A stretch of 53,266 nt of DNA from SFWF01 sp045638145 (GCA_045638145.1 JAZUAU010000026.1:1-53266), one strand, 5' to 3'; counted from the stretch's first letter, positions 15,368 to 24,387 are shown. A program made the numbers and translations. The notes: generated from the letters alone by a model not told the origin.

Positions 15368-16044
15368 CAGAGCTTTACTACCTCACAAACGGTAAGAATG
15401 TCCTCTTTCACAAAAAAGCTGAATTCATAGCCGTCAAATATCATTTTATAAATTCTTTCAGGGTCATTTTGATAAGCGGGGCGCGGGTCCTCTCTTAAAA
15501 TATCGGTGACCGCCGCAAGTATGCTTTCGGTGAGTGTTTTTGCAATTTCATCGGGTATTTTAACCGACACTCTGCGCTTTTCTGTGGAATCGGTAAAGCC
15601 GCAAACCGCATTGGGCACCGAATCGGCATAAGCAAGATAGGGCTTGATATCATAAATAGGAGTACCATTTAGCAGATCTGCACCGCTGACCCAAAGCACC
15701 GGTCCTTCGGGAGAATCAAGCTCGACCCTTTCAAGCTTTACAACCGATAAACCAAGCGGATTCGGTCTGAATGGGGAACGGGTCGCAAAAACACCCGTAC
15801 GCTTGTTTCCGCCGAGCCTCGGAGGACGGACAGTCGGCGACCACTCTTCTCTGTGAGTCTCCGAAAAATCCCAAATAAGCCATAAATGGGAATAGCCTTC
15901 AATATCTCTGAAGGCTTCCTTTACTCTGTATTCTGGCGTGAAAATAATCCTCGATAAAACCGAGGGGGCAAGTCCGCTCTGCCTCGGAATACCGAATTTT
16001 TCACTGTATCCGTTTTTAATCTCGGCAATCTTTTTAATTTCCAA
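15367..16044 (-). CDS. trmO: tRNA m6t6A37 methyltransferase TrmO (TsaA family)
   Basis: A 225-residue protein. The TsaA/TrmO beta-barrel core includes PRQSGLAPS, a conserved SHLWLIWDFSE, PPRLGGNKRTGVFATRSPFR and PNPLGLSVVKLE. TrmO uses S-adenosylmethionine to methylate N6 of t6A37 in tRNA-Thr in E. coli. The C-terminal 60 residues are less conserved. The start appears to be TTG (16044), 8 bases after GAGGT; no in-frame ATG lies nearby. The preceding maf stop is directly adjacent. Confidence 0.88.
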   Translation of the reverse strand: MEIKKIAEIKNGYSEKFGIPRQSGLAPSVLSRIIFTPEYRVKEAFRDIEGYSHLWLIWDFSETHREEWSPTVRPPRLGGNKRTGVFATRSPFRPNPLGLSVVKLERVELDSPEGPVLWVSGADLLNGTPIYDIKPYLAYADSVPNAVCGFTDSTEKRRVSVKIPDEIAKTLTESILAAVTDILREDPRPAYQNDPERIYKMIFDGYEFSFFVKEDILTVCEVVKL

Positions 16045-16045
16045 A

Positions 16046-16594
16046 TTAAAACCTCTTTAAAGCCCTTGCAAGACGGGAAACGGGGAGACCGACAACATTA
16101 AAATAGTCACCGTTTATACCCTCAATAAGAAGGGAAGCATAGCCCTGAATACCGTATGCGCCTGCTTTGTCTTTATATTCCTCACGGTCTAAATATGCTT
16201 CAATTTCCGTTTCTGTAAGACAGTGAAACTTAACCTCAGTAACCTCGCTGAAACTGACGCTGCGGCCGTTTTTGAAAATAGCACAGCCTGTAATTACCTT
16301 GTGGGTTTTGCCCGAGAGAAGGGTAAGCATTCTCTTTGCATCCTCTCGGTCTTGCGGCTTGCCTAAAATAATTCCGTTCACAATAACCGAGGTGTCACTG
16401 CCTATAACCGTATCAGAGGGGTAGTTCTTTGATACCGCAGCCGCTTTCTTTACGGCAAGAAATTCGGGTGCCGCCTCTGCCGAAATACCTTCGGGTATGG
16501 TTTCGTCCACGTCTGACGGAAAAATCAAAATATCCTCGCTGATAAGCCGAATCAGCTCTTGTCTTCGGGGAGAAGCCGATGCTAAAACTATCAT
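16046..16594 (-). CDS. maf: Maf-family nucleoside triphosphate pyrophosphatase
   Basis: A 182-residue cytosolic enzyme with the family signature LASASPRRQELI at the N-terminus, the central VIGSDTSVIVNG and GKPQDREDAKRMLTLLSGKTH, and C-terminal GINGDYFNVVGLPVSRL. Maf proteins hydrolyse non-canonical or modified NTPs (dTTP/UTP, m5UTP, CTP classes) and have been linked to septum formation. The start overlaps the aminotransferase stop (ATGA). Length is normal. Confidence 0.93.
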   Translation of the reverse strand: MIVLASASPRRQELIRLISEDILIFPSDVDETIPEGISAEAAPEFLAVKKAAAVSKNYPSDTVIGSDTSVIVNGIILGKPQDREDAKRMLTLLSGKTHKVITGCAIFKNGRSVSFSEVTEVKFHCLTETEIEAYLDREEYKDKAGAYGIQGYASLLIEGINGDYFNVVGLPVSRLARALKRF

Positions 16595-17772
16595 TTTATA
16601 AGCTCCTCGAATACGGGCAGAGCGCGTTTAATCATATCTGTATCAACACAGTAGCTGATTCTAACGAACTCGGGCGCACCAAAGCCCATTCCCGATACAA
16701 CGAGCAGGTTCTTTTCCTTTGCCTTTTCCGAGAATGCATTTCCGTCACCGTTCGGTGCTTTAAGGAAGAGATAAAACGCTCCGTCGGGTGCGGCGCACTC
16801 ATAACCCATAGCAGTAAGGTTTTCGAGTAAAAGTCTTCTGTTTTCTTTATAAACAGAAAGGTCGGGCATAACGTCGACACATTTTGCAATTACCTTTTGA
16901 AGCAGTGACGGTGCACAAACGTAGCCGTATGCTCTGCCTGCACCTGCAACTGCGGCATAAACCTTGTCGGCATTATCGGCAGTATGAGGCACAAAAACAT
17001 ATCCGAGGCGCTCACCGGGGAGGGAGAGTGACTTTGAGTAAGAGTAGCAAACGATAGTGTTTTTATAAATGCAGGGAACATAGGGAACCTCTGCATCGGT
17101 GTAAACAAGCTCTCTGTAGGGCTCGTCAGAAATGATATAAATCGGGTGTCCGTACTCGGCTGATTTCTTTTCGAGCAGAGAAGCCAACTTTTCAATAGTC
17201 TCTCTCGAATAGATAACGCCCGAGGGGTTGTTGGGGGAGTTGATAATAACGCCAACCGTGTTTTCGTTTATGGTATTTTCTAAAACATCAAAACGAATCT
17301 GGAAGTCCTTTGTATCGGCGTCTACAACGCGGAAGCGAGCTCCTGCACCTTCGGTAAATACCTTATATTCGGGGAAATAGGGAGCAATAGCAATGATTTC
17401 GGAAGAGGAGTCATCATCTGCAAGTGCACGGAAGGAACAGCAAAGAGCCGCTGCCGCACCGCAGGTCATATAAAGGCTGTCAGGGTTAGCCTCAAAGCCA
17501 AAGCGGCGCTTTATTGAATTTGCAATAGCGGTTCTAACCTCAATCGAGCCCTGCGCACTCGTATATCCGTGAATAGAAACGGGGTCGCATTCCGAAATAA
17601 TCTGGGCAAAAGCCTCGGTAACGGCATCGGGCGAGGGGACACTCGGATTACCGAGCGAAAAGTCAAAAACATTTTCGGCTCCAACGACAGCCGCCTGTTT
17701 TTTGCCGTATTCAAAAAGCTCACGAATAGCCGAGCGTGCGCTTCCAAGACCGTAATTTTTTTCAGAAATCAT
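16591..17772 (-). CDS. Class I/II pyridoxal-phosphate aminotransferase
   Basis: A 393-residue fold-type I aminotransferase. PLP-binding features: NNPSG at 181-185, Asp 216 in ISDEPYR, and Schiff-base Lys 247 in SYSKSLSLPGERLGY. The C-terminal domain carries PDGAFYLFLKAP and FVRISYC, the usual substrate-carboxylate arginine region. The amino-acid substrate cannot be told; aspartate- or alanine-type transamination is plausible. TAATG overlap with the Gx gene upstream and ATGA overlap with maf downstream place it inside the operon. Confidence 0.92.
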   Translation of the reverse strand: MISEKNYGLGSARSAIRELFEYGKKQAAVVGAENVFDFSLGNPSVPSPDAVTEAFAQIISECDPVSIHGYTSAQGSIEVRTAIANSIKRRFGFEANPDSLYMTCGAAAALCCSFRALADDDSSSEIIAIAPYFPEYKVFTEGAGARFRVVDADTKDFQIRFDVLENTINENTVGVIINSPNNPSGVIYSRETIEKLASLLEKKSAEYGHPIYIISDEPYRELVYTDAEVPYVPCIYKNTIVCYSYSKSLSLPGERLGYVFVPHTADNADKVYAAVAGAGRAYGYVCAPSLLQKVIAKCVDVMPDLSVYKENRRLLLENLTAMGYECAAPDGAFYLFLKAPNGDGNAFSEKAKEKNLLVVSGMGFGAPEFVRISYCVDTDMIKRALPVFEELIK

Positions 17773-18269
17773 TAAAATCTCTCCTTTAACTTCAGTTTTT
17801 TAATAAGTAAAGCACCGCCGATACCGATAAGAGCACCCGTGACGGTACCCGAAATGATAAGTGCGGGCAGATAATACACAATCTGGGAGGTTTCCATTAT
17901 AAGGCAGGCAACACCGATTTGAGCCGCATTGTGCGAGATGCCGCCGATGATACTGACGCCAACCTCCGAAAAAGCCCCGAGCTTTTTAAAAAATATCATA
18001 AGGGCAAGGCTAAAAAGTGCGCCTGCGGCAGAATAAAGCATTGTTAAAACTCCGCCGAAAAGCAGAGACGAGAGGGCAACACGGAGAAGCGATACCGCGA
18101 GGGCATATCGGGGCCCCATTCGGTAAAGCACAAATACAATAACGATATTGGCAAGCCCAAGCTTTATGCCGGGAACTGCAAAAAATGGCGGTATTAAGCT
18201 CTCGATGTAGGAAAGCATAAGAGCCACGGTGCAAAGGAGTGCAGAAAGGGTCAGTTTTTTAGTCTTCAT
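17772..18269 (-). CDS. Gx-family membrane protein (heptaprenyl diphosphate synthase component I-like)
   Basis: A 165-residue, very hydrophobic protein with about five membrane spans and conserved IPPFFAVPGIKLGLANI, SGTVTGALIGI and ISHNAAQI motifs of the family named after heptaprenyl diphosphate synthase component I. The fold resembles small-molecule S-components rather than a soluble synthase. In Firmicutes it is often next to NusG domain II proteins, Rnf or FMN-transferase genes, as here. Real substrate unknown. The start ATG lies 5 bases after the preceding stop. Confidence 0.85.
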   Translation of the reverse strand: MKTKKLTLSALLCTVALMLSYIESLIPPFFAVPGIKLGLANIVIVFVLYRMGPRYALAVSLLRVALSSLLFGGVLTMLYSAAGALFSLALMIFFKKLGAFSEVGVSIIGGISHNAAQIGVACLIMETSQIVYYLPALIISGTVTGALIGIGGALLIKKLKLKERF

Positions 18270-18274
18270 AGCGT

Positions 18275-18652
18275 TTAAAAGTCGGTTTCGGGAAGCTCTC
18301 CCGAATAAACGGTCACAACTGTTTTATTTGGCAGGCAGACGATTGTCTCGCCGTCTTTTTCGGCATCGCCCTGATTTACACAAAGCTTGTCGGGACAGTC
18401 GGCTTCGGTAATATATGCCTTGCCGTCCTTTATTACAAGAAGATTATATCCGAGCTCGCCCTCTATTTCAACCTCTGTATCACGGTCGAGCGGATATTTT
18501 CCTAAAATTTCCCCGTCGCGCTTAACCTCAACATAGCCGCCGATCGGAGTGATTAAACCGATAATGAAAAAGACTAAAACGGCTACGACAATAACCGAAG
18601 CCGTGAGAATTATATCGTTTCTCATTTTTTTGGAAAAATTAATCCTTTTCAT
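18275..18652 (-). CDS. NusG domain II-containing protein
   Basis: A 125-residue protein with an N-terminal membrane anchor (about 12-35, VIVVAVLVFFIIGLI) and an outside beta domain. It includes GGYVEVKRDGEILGKYPLD, ITEADCPDKLCVNQG and IVCLPNKTVVTV, matching the NusG domain II family. Despite the name it is not a transcription factor: it is anchored outside the cytoplasm. The two cysteines in CPDKLC are conserved in the family. It lies 50 bases after rnfB, suggesting a link to Rnf or flavoprotein maturation; this is inferred from neighbourhood only. Confidence 0.85.
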   Translation of the reverse strand: MKRINFSKKMRNDIILTASVIVVAVLVFFIIGLITPIGGYVEVKRDGEILGKYPLDRDTEVEIEGELGYNLLVIKDGKAYITEADCPDKLCVNQGDAEKDGETIVCLPNKTVVTVYSGELPETDF

Positions 18653-18662
18653 AATACAGTTT

Positions 18663-18692
18663 AATCAGAGGCAGCATTTACCGCCTCTGATT
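18663..18692 (-). terminator. Hairpin between rnfB and the NusG-II gene
   Basis: AATCAGAGGC (18663-18672) pairs with GCCTCTGATT (18683-18692), a 10-pair stem with a 10-base loop, but the following minus-strand T-run is poor. It could be a leaky terminator that reduces expression of the downstream operon relative to rnf. Confidence 0.5.
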
Positions 18693-18701
18693 CCTTAAAA
18701 A

Positions 18702-19502
18702 TTATTTATCGGTATTTCTGTCGATAATTGCACCCGTGGGGCAAACAGCAACACACTCTCCGCAAGAGGTACACTTGTCATAGTCTATACGGGCTAAATT
18801 GTTTTCAACGTGTATTGCATCGTGGGGGCAGGTCTTTTCGCATTTCATACAGCCAATACAAGCAACCTTGCACTGTTTGCGGGCAATTGCGCCCTTCTCC
18901 TTGTTGGAGCACTTAACGTGAACGGTGCGAAGCGCATTCTGGATAGAAATAATAGAGTTGGGGCAAGCCTTTGCGCAAAGACCACAGCCGGTGCATCTCT
19001 TGGGGTCTACCTTAGCAACACCGTTTATAACTCTAATAGCGTCGTACTGACAGGCGACAACGCAGTCGCCAAAGCCAAGGCAACCGAAAGCACAGGCACG
19101 GGGACCGCCGTAAACCTGCTTTGCAGCCTTGCAGGAATGAGTTCCTTCAAATTCTGCAGCCGTGGGAGCATTGTCGCAGTTTCCGTTACAGTGAACGACT
19201 GCAACCTGCTCAATAACGTCGGCAGGCTCAACTCCGAGAACTGCCGCAATATCTGCCGCACAGGAGTCACCACCGGGGATACAGAGGTTAGTCTTTACTT
19301 TGGGGTCAAGGCTCAGCGCCTTTGCATAACCGTCACAGCCGGCATAGCCGCAAGCGCCGCAGTTAGCACCGGGCAGACATTCTCTTACAGCGTTGAACAT
19401 TCCGTCTTCATTAACACCAAAGAATTTAGAAGCAACAACCAGCATAATGCCACAAAGAAGACCAATGGCGGTAACGACGATAACTGCGATTAAAATATCC
19501 AT
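18702..19502 (-). CDS. rnfB: Rnf complex subunit B (polyferredoxin)
   Basis: A 266-residue electron-transfer subunit thought to accept electrons from reduced ferredoxin. One N-terminal membrane span (4-27), then a 4Fe-4S domain CLPGANCGACGYAGC (42-56), a further cysteine group up to about residue 151, and three ferredoxin-type clusters: CTGCGLCAKACP (170-181), CIGCMKCEKTCP (215-226) and CTSCGECVAVCP (244-255). This is the longer clostridial form. It is the last rnf gene (order C-D-G-E-A-B) and starts 12 bases after rnfA. Confidence 0.97.
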   Translation of the reverse strand: MDILIAVIVVTAIGLLCGIMLVVASKFFGVNEDGMFNAVRECLPGANCGACGYAGCDGYAKALSLDPKVKTNLCIPGGDSCAADIAAVLGVEPADVIEQVAVVHCNGNCDNAPTAAEFEGTHSCKAAKQVYGGPRACAFGCLGFGDCVVACQYDAIRVINGVAKVDPKRCTGCGLCAKACPNSIISIQNALRTVHVKCSNKEKGAIARKQCKVACIGCMKCEKTCPHDAIHVENNLARIDYDKCTSCGECVAVCPTGAIIDRNTDK

Positions 19503-19514
19503 TTCGTTACCCCC

Positions 19515-20114
19515 TTAACCGAATATCGATTCGATTATTCCGCCGAAGCCAAGGAAGGAAAGCGAAACAATAGAAGCGGCAATAAGTGTAAGCGGCATAC
19601 CCTCAAAGGACTTGGGAGGCTTTGCGTTAGCAATTCTCTCGCGAACACCTGCAAAGAGTACCATTGCAAGCAGGAAGCCAAGACCTGCGCCGAGGGAAGA
19701 AGCCATAGCCTCTATAAAGCCATAACCGTCAGTAATGTTTTGTTTACATACGCCAAGCACAGCACAGTTTGTTGTAATGAGGGGGAGATAAATTCCAAGC
19801 GATTTATGAAGTGCGGGAATGAACTTCTTAAGGAGAATCTCAACAAGCTGAACGAGTGCGGCGATTACAAGAATGAAAACGATGGTCTGAAGATAGGCGA
19901 GCCCGAAAGCATCAAGCAAATACTTTTGAATGGGGAAGGTAACTGCGGTGGCTAAAAGCATAACGAAGATAACCGCAAGTCCCATACCGACCGCCTGGTC
20001 GGTTTTCTTTGAAACACCGAGGAAGGGGCAGATGCCGAGGAACTTTGTTAAAACATAGTTATTAACAAGCACCGAGGACATTATGATTACGATAACGCTC
20101 TTAAAAAGTTCCAT
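19515..20114 (-). CDS. rnfA: Rnf complex subunit A
   Basis: A 199-residue integral membrane subunit with six predicted spans. Conserved motifs: NNYVLTKFLGICPFLGVSKK (18-37) and the mirrored TTNCAVLGVC with C117. The cysteines of RnfA and its homologue RnfE jointly hold an intramembrane 2Fe-2S centre in known Rnf/NQR structures. It probably forms part of the sodium or proton pathway. It starts 2 bases after rnfE. Confidence 0.97.
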   Translation of the reverse strand: MELFKSVIVIIMSSVLVNNYVLTKFLGICPFLGVSKKTDQAVGMGLAVIFVMLLATAVTFPIQKYLLDAFGLAYLQTIVFILVIAALVQLVEILLKKFIPALHKSLGIYLPLITTNCAVLGVCKQNITDGYGFIEAMASSLGAGLGFLLAMVLFAGVRERIANAKPPKSFEGMPLTLIAASIVSLSFLGFGGIIESIFG

Positions 20115-20116
20115 AA

Positions 20117-20782
20117 TTAATTGTCCTCCTTACATTCGGTTTTAGAGCAGGCGTGAGCGTTGGGACAGCCCTCGCAGGAGAACTCCTTGCGGGGTTTTGC
20201 TGTCATAAACTTGTTTACAGCCGCGATAAGCAGACCGAAAACGAAGAAGCCACCGGGTGACTCGGTCAGAATCGGGATAGTATAGTTTTTAAGGAAAGGA
20301 ATTGCCATTCCCATAAAGCTGCCTGCACCGAAGATTTCGCGGATGGTAGCCATAATGAAGAGGGCAAGGGTAAAGCCAACACCCATTCCGACAGCGTCGA
20401 GAACCGAGTCAACAACACCGTTTTTAGAAGCATACATTTCTGCTCTTCCGAGTATAATGCAGTTTACAACGATAAGAGAAAGGAATACACCAAGTGACGA
20501 ATAAAGACCGGGTGCGAATGCGTGCATAATCATCTCAACAATCGTTACGAAGCCGGCAATTATAACGATATAAGAGGGGATTCTGACGCGACCGGGGATT
20601 ATATTACGAAGAAGCGAAATTACAAAGTTAGATCCGATTAAAACTGCGGTAGCAGCAGCGCCCATACCGAGAGCTGTAAGAACGGACTCTGATTTTGCAA
20701 GTGTAGGACAAGTTCCGAGAAGAAGCACGAGAACGGGATTTTCACGGACGATGCCCTTAATTAAATTCTGAAGCTTTGTCAC
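20117..20782 (-). CDS. rnfE: Rnf complex subunit E
   Basis: A 221-residue membrane subunit homologous to RnfA, with six predicted spans, ENPVLVLLLGTCPTLA near the N-terminus and VNCIILGRAEMYA in the middle, whose cysteines pair with those of RnfA. After the last span there is a soluble tail with four cysteines (CEGCPNAHACSKTEC), which could bind an extra metal; such Cys-rich tails are seen in some clostridial RnfE. It directly abuts rnfG. Confidence 0.96.
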   Translation of the reverse strand: MTKLQNLIKGIVRENPVLVLLLGTCPTLAKSESVLTALGMGAAATAVLIGSNFVISLLRNIIPGRVRIPSYIVIIAGFVTIVEMIMHAFAPGLYSSLGVFLSLIVVNCIILGRAEMYASKNGVVDSVLDAVGMGVGFTLALFIMATIREIFGAGSFMGMAIPFLKNYTIPILTESPGGFFVFGLLIAAVNKFMTAKPRKEFSCEGCPNAHACSKTECKEDN

Positions 20783-22042
20783 TTAAAATCCCTCCTTCAC
20801 GGTAATATATGCCGCCTTAATATCATTTTTAGCCTGCTTTACAGCAGTAGAAGTAACGGTTGCGCCCGAAACGAGAATAGTTTCATCACCGAGCGTTTCG
20901 ATATTTCCGACAATCTTGTCGGTATAAGAACTCTGACCAATCTTGTCACCGTAGTCCGACGATTCACTCTGTTCGGTCGTTCTGCAGATTACGATATTTC
21001 CGTCGTAGTCCATAATATAAAGCACCTGAACCATTCCGTGATAACCAACCGCCTGCGCGAAGAATGCGAGGTAGTTATCCTTGCCGTGGGTTACTTTATA
21101 AACGCCCGTTACGGTTGAAGCGGAGTCAAGTGTGATTGCCTCAAAGGTGAGCTCGCCAACACCGTCTCTGCCGAATTTTTTCTTGAGCGCAGAGTTAATC
21201 TTCTTTTCGTGGTCGCTCTGTGAAGCGATATTCAAAGGAGCGATAGTTTCTGCCTTGGCGGCAGCTTCGGGGTTTTCAATTTCATTACCTTCGGTATCAA
21301 CAAGCTTGTAAGCCTTGCCGAATGCGTTAACTGCAACTGCAACGGCAGAATCAGAAGTCTTTACAATAGCGATATAACCAATTTCGTTAATGGGAGTGAA
21401 AACAGCGGTAACTGCGGGGTCAAGACCGACAAACTGAGAAATGTCGACGGGGGAGAATTTGATTGCGCCACTTGCGGTATTTTTTGCGGCGGGCATAAGC
21501 GATTCAAAATAGGGAGAAAGCTTCTGCTCATCCGACTGCTCAATGGTAGAGTATTTAGCAAGTACGGTGTAGGCATCACCTAAAGCCTTCTTAATAGCAG
21601 TTGAGGTAATGGTAGCACCCGAAATTCCGTCTGCAGTATTGTCCTTACCTGCAAATGCAGCATCGAAAGCCTCTGCACTGCCCTTTGAATCGGTGTATTC
21701 AACGAAGGACATTTTCAGTATCTTTCCGTCGGGGCCTATACCAACGATAAGGGTCATATCCTTGCCGGTATAAGTGCCGGTCAGAAGAAGCTTGAAGGCA
21801 TACCCGCTGCCGCCCTTGTCACGGAAAAGGGCAAGCACGCTCGGGGGTGTATCGCCGTCGAGCTCTATCTCTTCAAGCTCGGTAGCGTTGGGTAAAACAA
21901 CCATATAAGCCTCGTTAGCCGCATTTTCTTCAGCCGCCTTAATAATGGGAGCGGTAATGTTATTTACTACCGAGAGAAGGAGTGCCACAATAAGGCAGAT
22001 GGAAGAAAGAACGATAACTGATTTTAAAGAAAGGCTTTTCAT
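20783..22042 (-). CDS. rnfG: Rnf complex subunit G with duplicated FMN-binding domain
   Basis: A 419-residue protein, about twice the usual 180-210 residues of RnfG. An N-terminal membrane span (7-27) anchors it, with the rest outside the membrane. The first FMN-binding domain ends in DGISGATITSTAIKKAL (138-154), whose SGAT threonine is the covalent FMN site in RnfG. A 140-residue linker domain follows, then a second FMN-binding-like domain ending VSGATVTSTAVKQAK (391-405). The first motif has the Asp three residues before the Ser that the ApbE flavin transferase recognises; the second lacks it. So one or two FMNs may be bound. The start overlaps the rnfD stop by 4 bases. Confidence 0.93.
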   Translation of the reverse strand: MKSLSLKSVIVLSSICLIVALLLSVVNNITAPIIKAAEENAANEAYMVVLPNATELEEIELDGDTPPSVLALFRDKGGSGYAFKLLLTGTYTGKDMTLIVGIGPDGKILKMSFVEYTDSKGSAEAFDAAFAGKDNTADGISGATITSTAIKKALGDAYTVLAKYSTIEQSDEQKLSPYFESLMPAAKNTASGAIKFSPVDISQFVGLDPAVTAVFTPINEIGYIAIVKTSDSAVAVAVNAFGKAYKLVDTEGNEIENPEAAAKAETIAPLNIASQSDHEKKINSALKKKFGRDGVGELTFEAITLDSASTVTGVYKVTHGKDNYLAFFAQAVGYHGMVQVLYIMDYDGNIVICRTTEQSESSDYGDKIGQSSYTDKIVGNIETLGDETILVSGATVTSTAVKQAKNDIKAAYITVKEGF

Positions 22043-23034
22043 TTCTTCACACCTCCGAACGGTCTTGTTGCGGTTACGCGGTCAATATATGGAGTGAGAA
22101 TGTTCATAAGGAGAATGCCATAAGAGATGCCCTCGGGGAGAGAACCGAAGCGGCGAATCATAAAGGTAATAAATCCGCAACCAACCGCGAAGATTACCTT
22201 ACCCCATCCCGTTACAGGGCTTGTCACATAATCGGTTGCCATAAATACTGCACCGAAGAGAAGACCGCCCGAGATTACATTGTAGATAGCATAGTCAAGG
22301 TTCTTAACGCCCGTAACGTTTATACTGCTTGAAATAGCATCGGGGGCAAAGAGAAGACCCAAAACGAATACAGTACCGATGATAACGAGAGGAATGTGGG
22401 GAGTGATAACTCGTCTTGCGATAAGATATATAAGTCCGAGAATAATTGCAATCGTGCAGGTCTCACCGATTGAGCCGCCTATGTTTCCAATTATCATATC
22501 GAAAAGTGAGGGCACGACCTTGTCGGGAGAGGCAATATTTGCCATAGGGGTAGCAGAGGTGGTAAGGTCTGCCATATCCATTGTGGTAAAGGTAATATCC
22601 TTGGGAGCTACCCAATGAGAAAGGGTTGTACCGAATGCTGAAAGCAGAACGATTCTTGCCGTGCTGGCGGGGTTTGCAAAGTTAAAACCGATACCGCCGA
22701 AAAGCTGCTTTACAACAACTATAGCGATAATTGAGCCGAGAGCCGCCTGCCAATAGGGGATAGAAACGGGCAGATTCATTGCAAGAATTATACCCGTAAC
22801 AACCGCCGAGAGGTCGCCGATAGTCACATCCCTCTTGCAGAGCTTCTGGAATAAAAATTCCGAAAGTACAGCCGCCACAACGCATACGGTGGTAACGGTA
22901 AGGGCACGAAGACCGAAGAAATAAACCCCTGCAACAAAAGCGGGGAGCATAGCGATTATTACGTCAAGCATAATTTTCGCAGTAGAATTTCCACCCTTTA
23001 GATGCGGAGAAATTGAAATAGTAAGATTACCCAT
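22039..23034 (-). CDS. rnfD: Rnf complex subunit D
   Basis: A 331-residue NqrB/RnfD-family membrane protein with about nine to ten spans. The motif TSATP (159-163) occupies the place of the flavinylated threonine (T162 here) between spans, and GGIGFNFANPASTARIVLLS (113-132) is characteristic. RnfD is a core ion-translocating and flavin-bearing subunit. It is coupled to rnfC (TAATG) upstream and rnfG (4-base overlap) downstream. Confidence 0.96.
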   Translation of the reverse strand: MGNLTISISPHLKGGNSTAKIMLDVIIAMLPAFVAGVYFFGLRALTVTTVCVVAAVLSEFLFQKLCKRDVTIGDLSAVVTGIILAMNLPVSIPYWQAALGSIIAIVVVKQLFGGIGFNFANPASTARIVLLSAFGTTLSHWVAPKDITFTTMDMADLTTSATPMANIASPDKVVPSLFDMIIGNIGGSIGETCTIAIILGLIYLIARRVITPHIPLVIIGTVFVLGLLFAPDAISSSINVTGVKNLDYAIYNVISGGLLFGAVFMATDYVTSPVTGWGKVIFAVGCGFITFMIRRFGSLPEGISYGILLMNILTPYIDRVTATRPFGGVKK

Positions 23035-24344
23035 TATTTTGCTTCTCCTTTTTGCTTATCAAGATGTTTGCGAAGTGCCGCCTTTGCAAGCTTGTTGTTT
23101 TCAACGAGGGGTCTCCTTGCCGGGCAAACAAAGGAGCAGCAGCCACATTCCATACAAAGATTAACCTTTCTCTGCTCTAAAAGGTCGTAATCGCGGAGTG
23201 CATAGCCTCTTGCAAAATCGAGAGGCATAAGATTCAGCGGACAAGCCCTTACACACTTTCCGCAACGGATACAAGCCGTAGGCTCGGGCAGATGCGCCTC
23301 TTTTTCGTTAAAGGCGAGAATTGCGTTGTTATTCTTTAAAACGGGGGAGGAGAGCGACTTAACGGCAAGACCCATCATCGGACCGCCGTAGAGCACCTTT
23401 GCAGGCTCTGATACAAAGCCACCGCAGAATTCAAATACAGCCTCAAGCGGTGTTCCAACCGGAACGATAACGTTTTGAGGATTCAAAACTGCGCCACCAT
23501 CAACCGTGAGCACCTTTTCAACAAGGGGCATACCCGTTTTTATATACTTCGCAATAAATGCGAGGGTAGTTACGTTGATTACGATAGAGCCGACGTCGAT
23601 AGGAAGCTTGCCTTCGGGAACGACCTTGCCGGTGCAGTTATAGATCAGCACCTTTTCACCGCCCTGAGGGTAAATTGAGGGGAGAACCTTAGCGAAAACT
23701 CCGTCGCCCTCAAGTTTTTTCATTTCACGAATTGCGGCAGGCTTGTTCTGCTCAATACCGAAAATGAATCTTTTAACGCCGAGATATTTTTTCAAAAGGT
23801 CGATACCTTTTTTAACGTAGGCTGCGTCATCGATCATAGTGCGTGTATCACTTGTGATATATGGTTCACATTCAGCACCGTTTATGATGACCTCCTCGAT
23901 GACCGACAAGTCTTTGACACCGAGCTTAACCGAAGTCGGGAAGCCTGCGCCTCCGAGACCGACCGCGCCGCTTGCTCTGACCGCCGCTATAAACGAGTCA
24001 AGATCAGAGACCTCGGGAGGAACGACCTTGTCCGATACGGTCATCTTGCCGTCCGACTCTATGGTTACTGCCATAATCGAATTGCCGTTAGGCGCCCAGA
24101 TGGGAGCGATAGCGGTAACCTTACCCGAAACTGATGCGTGAACGGGAGCCGATACAAAGCCGTCCGCCTCGCCTATAAGGTCACCAACCTTTACCACATC
24201 ACCAACCTTAACGACTGCCTTTGCAGGCGCGCCGATATGCATGGCGAGGGGTATAGTGACGCTCTTAGGCGCGGGCATTCTTACTGCAGGCATATCTGCC
24301 GTATTTTTGCGGTGCGGCAGGTGAATACCGTTAAGTTTTGTCAT
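23034..24344 (-). CDS. rnfC: Rnf complex subunit C (NADH-binding)
   Basis: A 436-residue peripheral subunit. N-terminal barrel-sandwich region (APVHASVSGKVTAI), a nucleotide/FMN-binding core with GLGGAGFPT (129-137) and NGAECEPY (155-162), a second sandwich, and a C-terminal 2x[4Fe-4S] domain CIRCGKCVRACP (358-369) and CMECGCCSFVCP (397-408). It exchanges electrons with NAD+/NADH. It is the first gene of rnfCDGEAB, with GAGGT 8 bases before ATG and a perfect consensus promoter at 24388-24416. Confidence 0.97.
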   Translation of the reverse strand: MTKLNGIHLPHRKNTADMPAVRMPAPKSVTIPLAMHIGAPAKAVVKVGDVVKVGDLIGEADGFVSAPVHASVSGKVTAIAPIWAPNGNSIMAVTIESDGKMTVSDKVVPPEVSDLDSFIAAVRASGAVGLGGAGFPTSVKLGVKDLSVIEEVIINGAECEPYITSDTRTMIDDAAYVKKGIDLLKKYLGVKRFIFGIEQNKPAAIREMKKLEGDGVFAKVLPSIYPQGGEKVLIYNCTGKVVPEGKLPIDVGSIVINVTTLAFIAKYIKTGMPLVEKVLTVDGGAVLNPQNVIVPVGTPLEAVFEFCGGFVSEPAKVLYGGPMMGLAVKSLSSPVLKNNNAILAFNEKEAHLPEPTACIRCGKCVRACPLNLMPLDFARGYALRDYDLLEQRKVNLCMECGCCSFVCPARRPLVENNKLAKAALRKHLDKQKGEAK

Positions 24345-24387
24345 AATAATACCTCGTAATTTTTAAATATAATATTACCAACTATGA

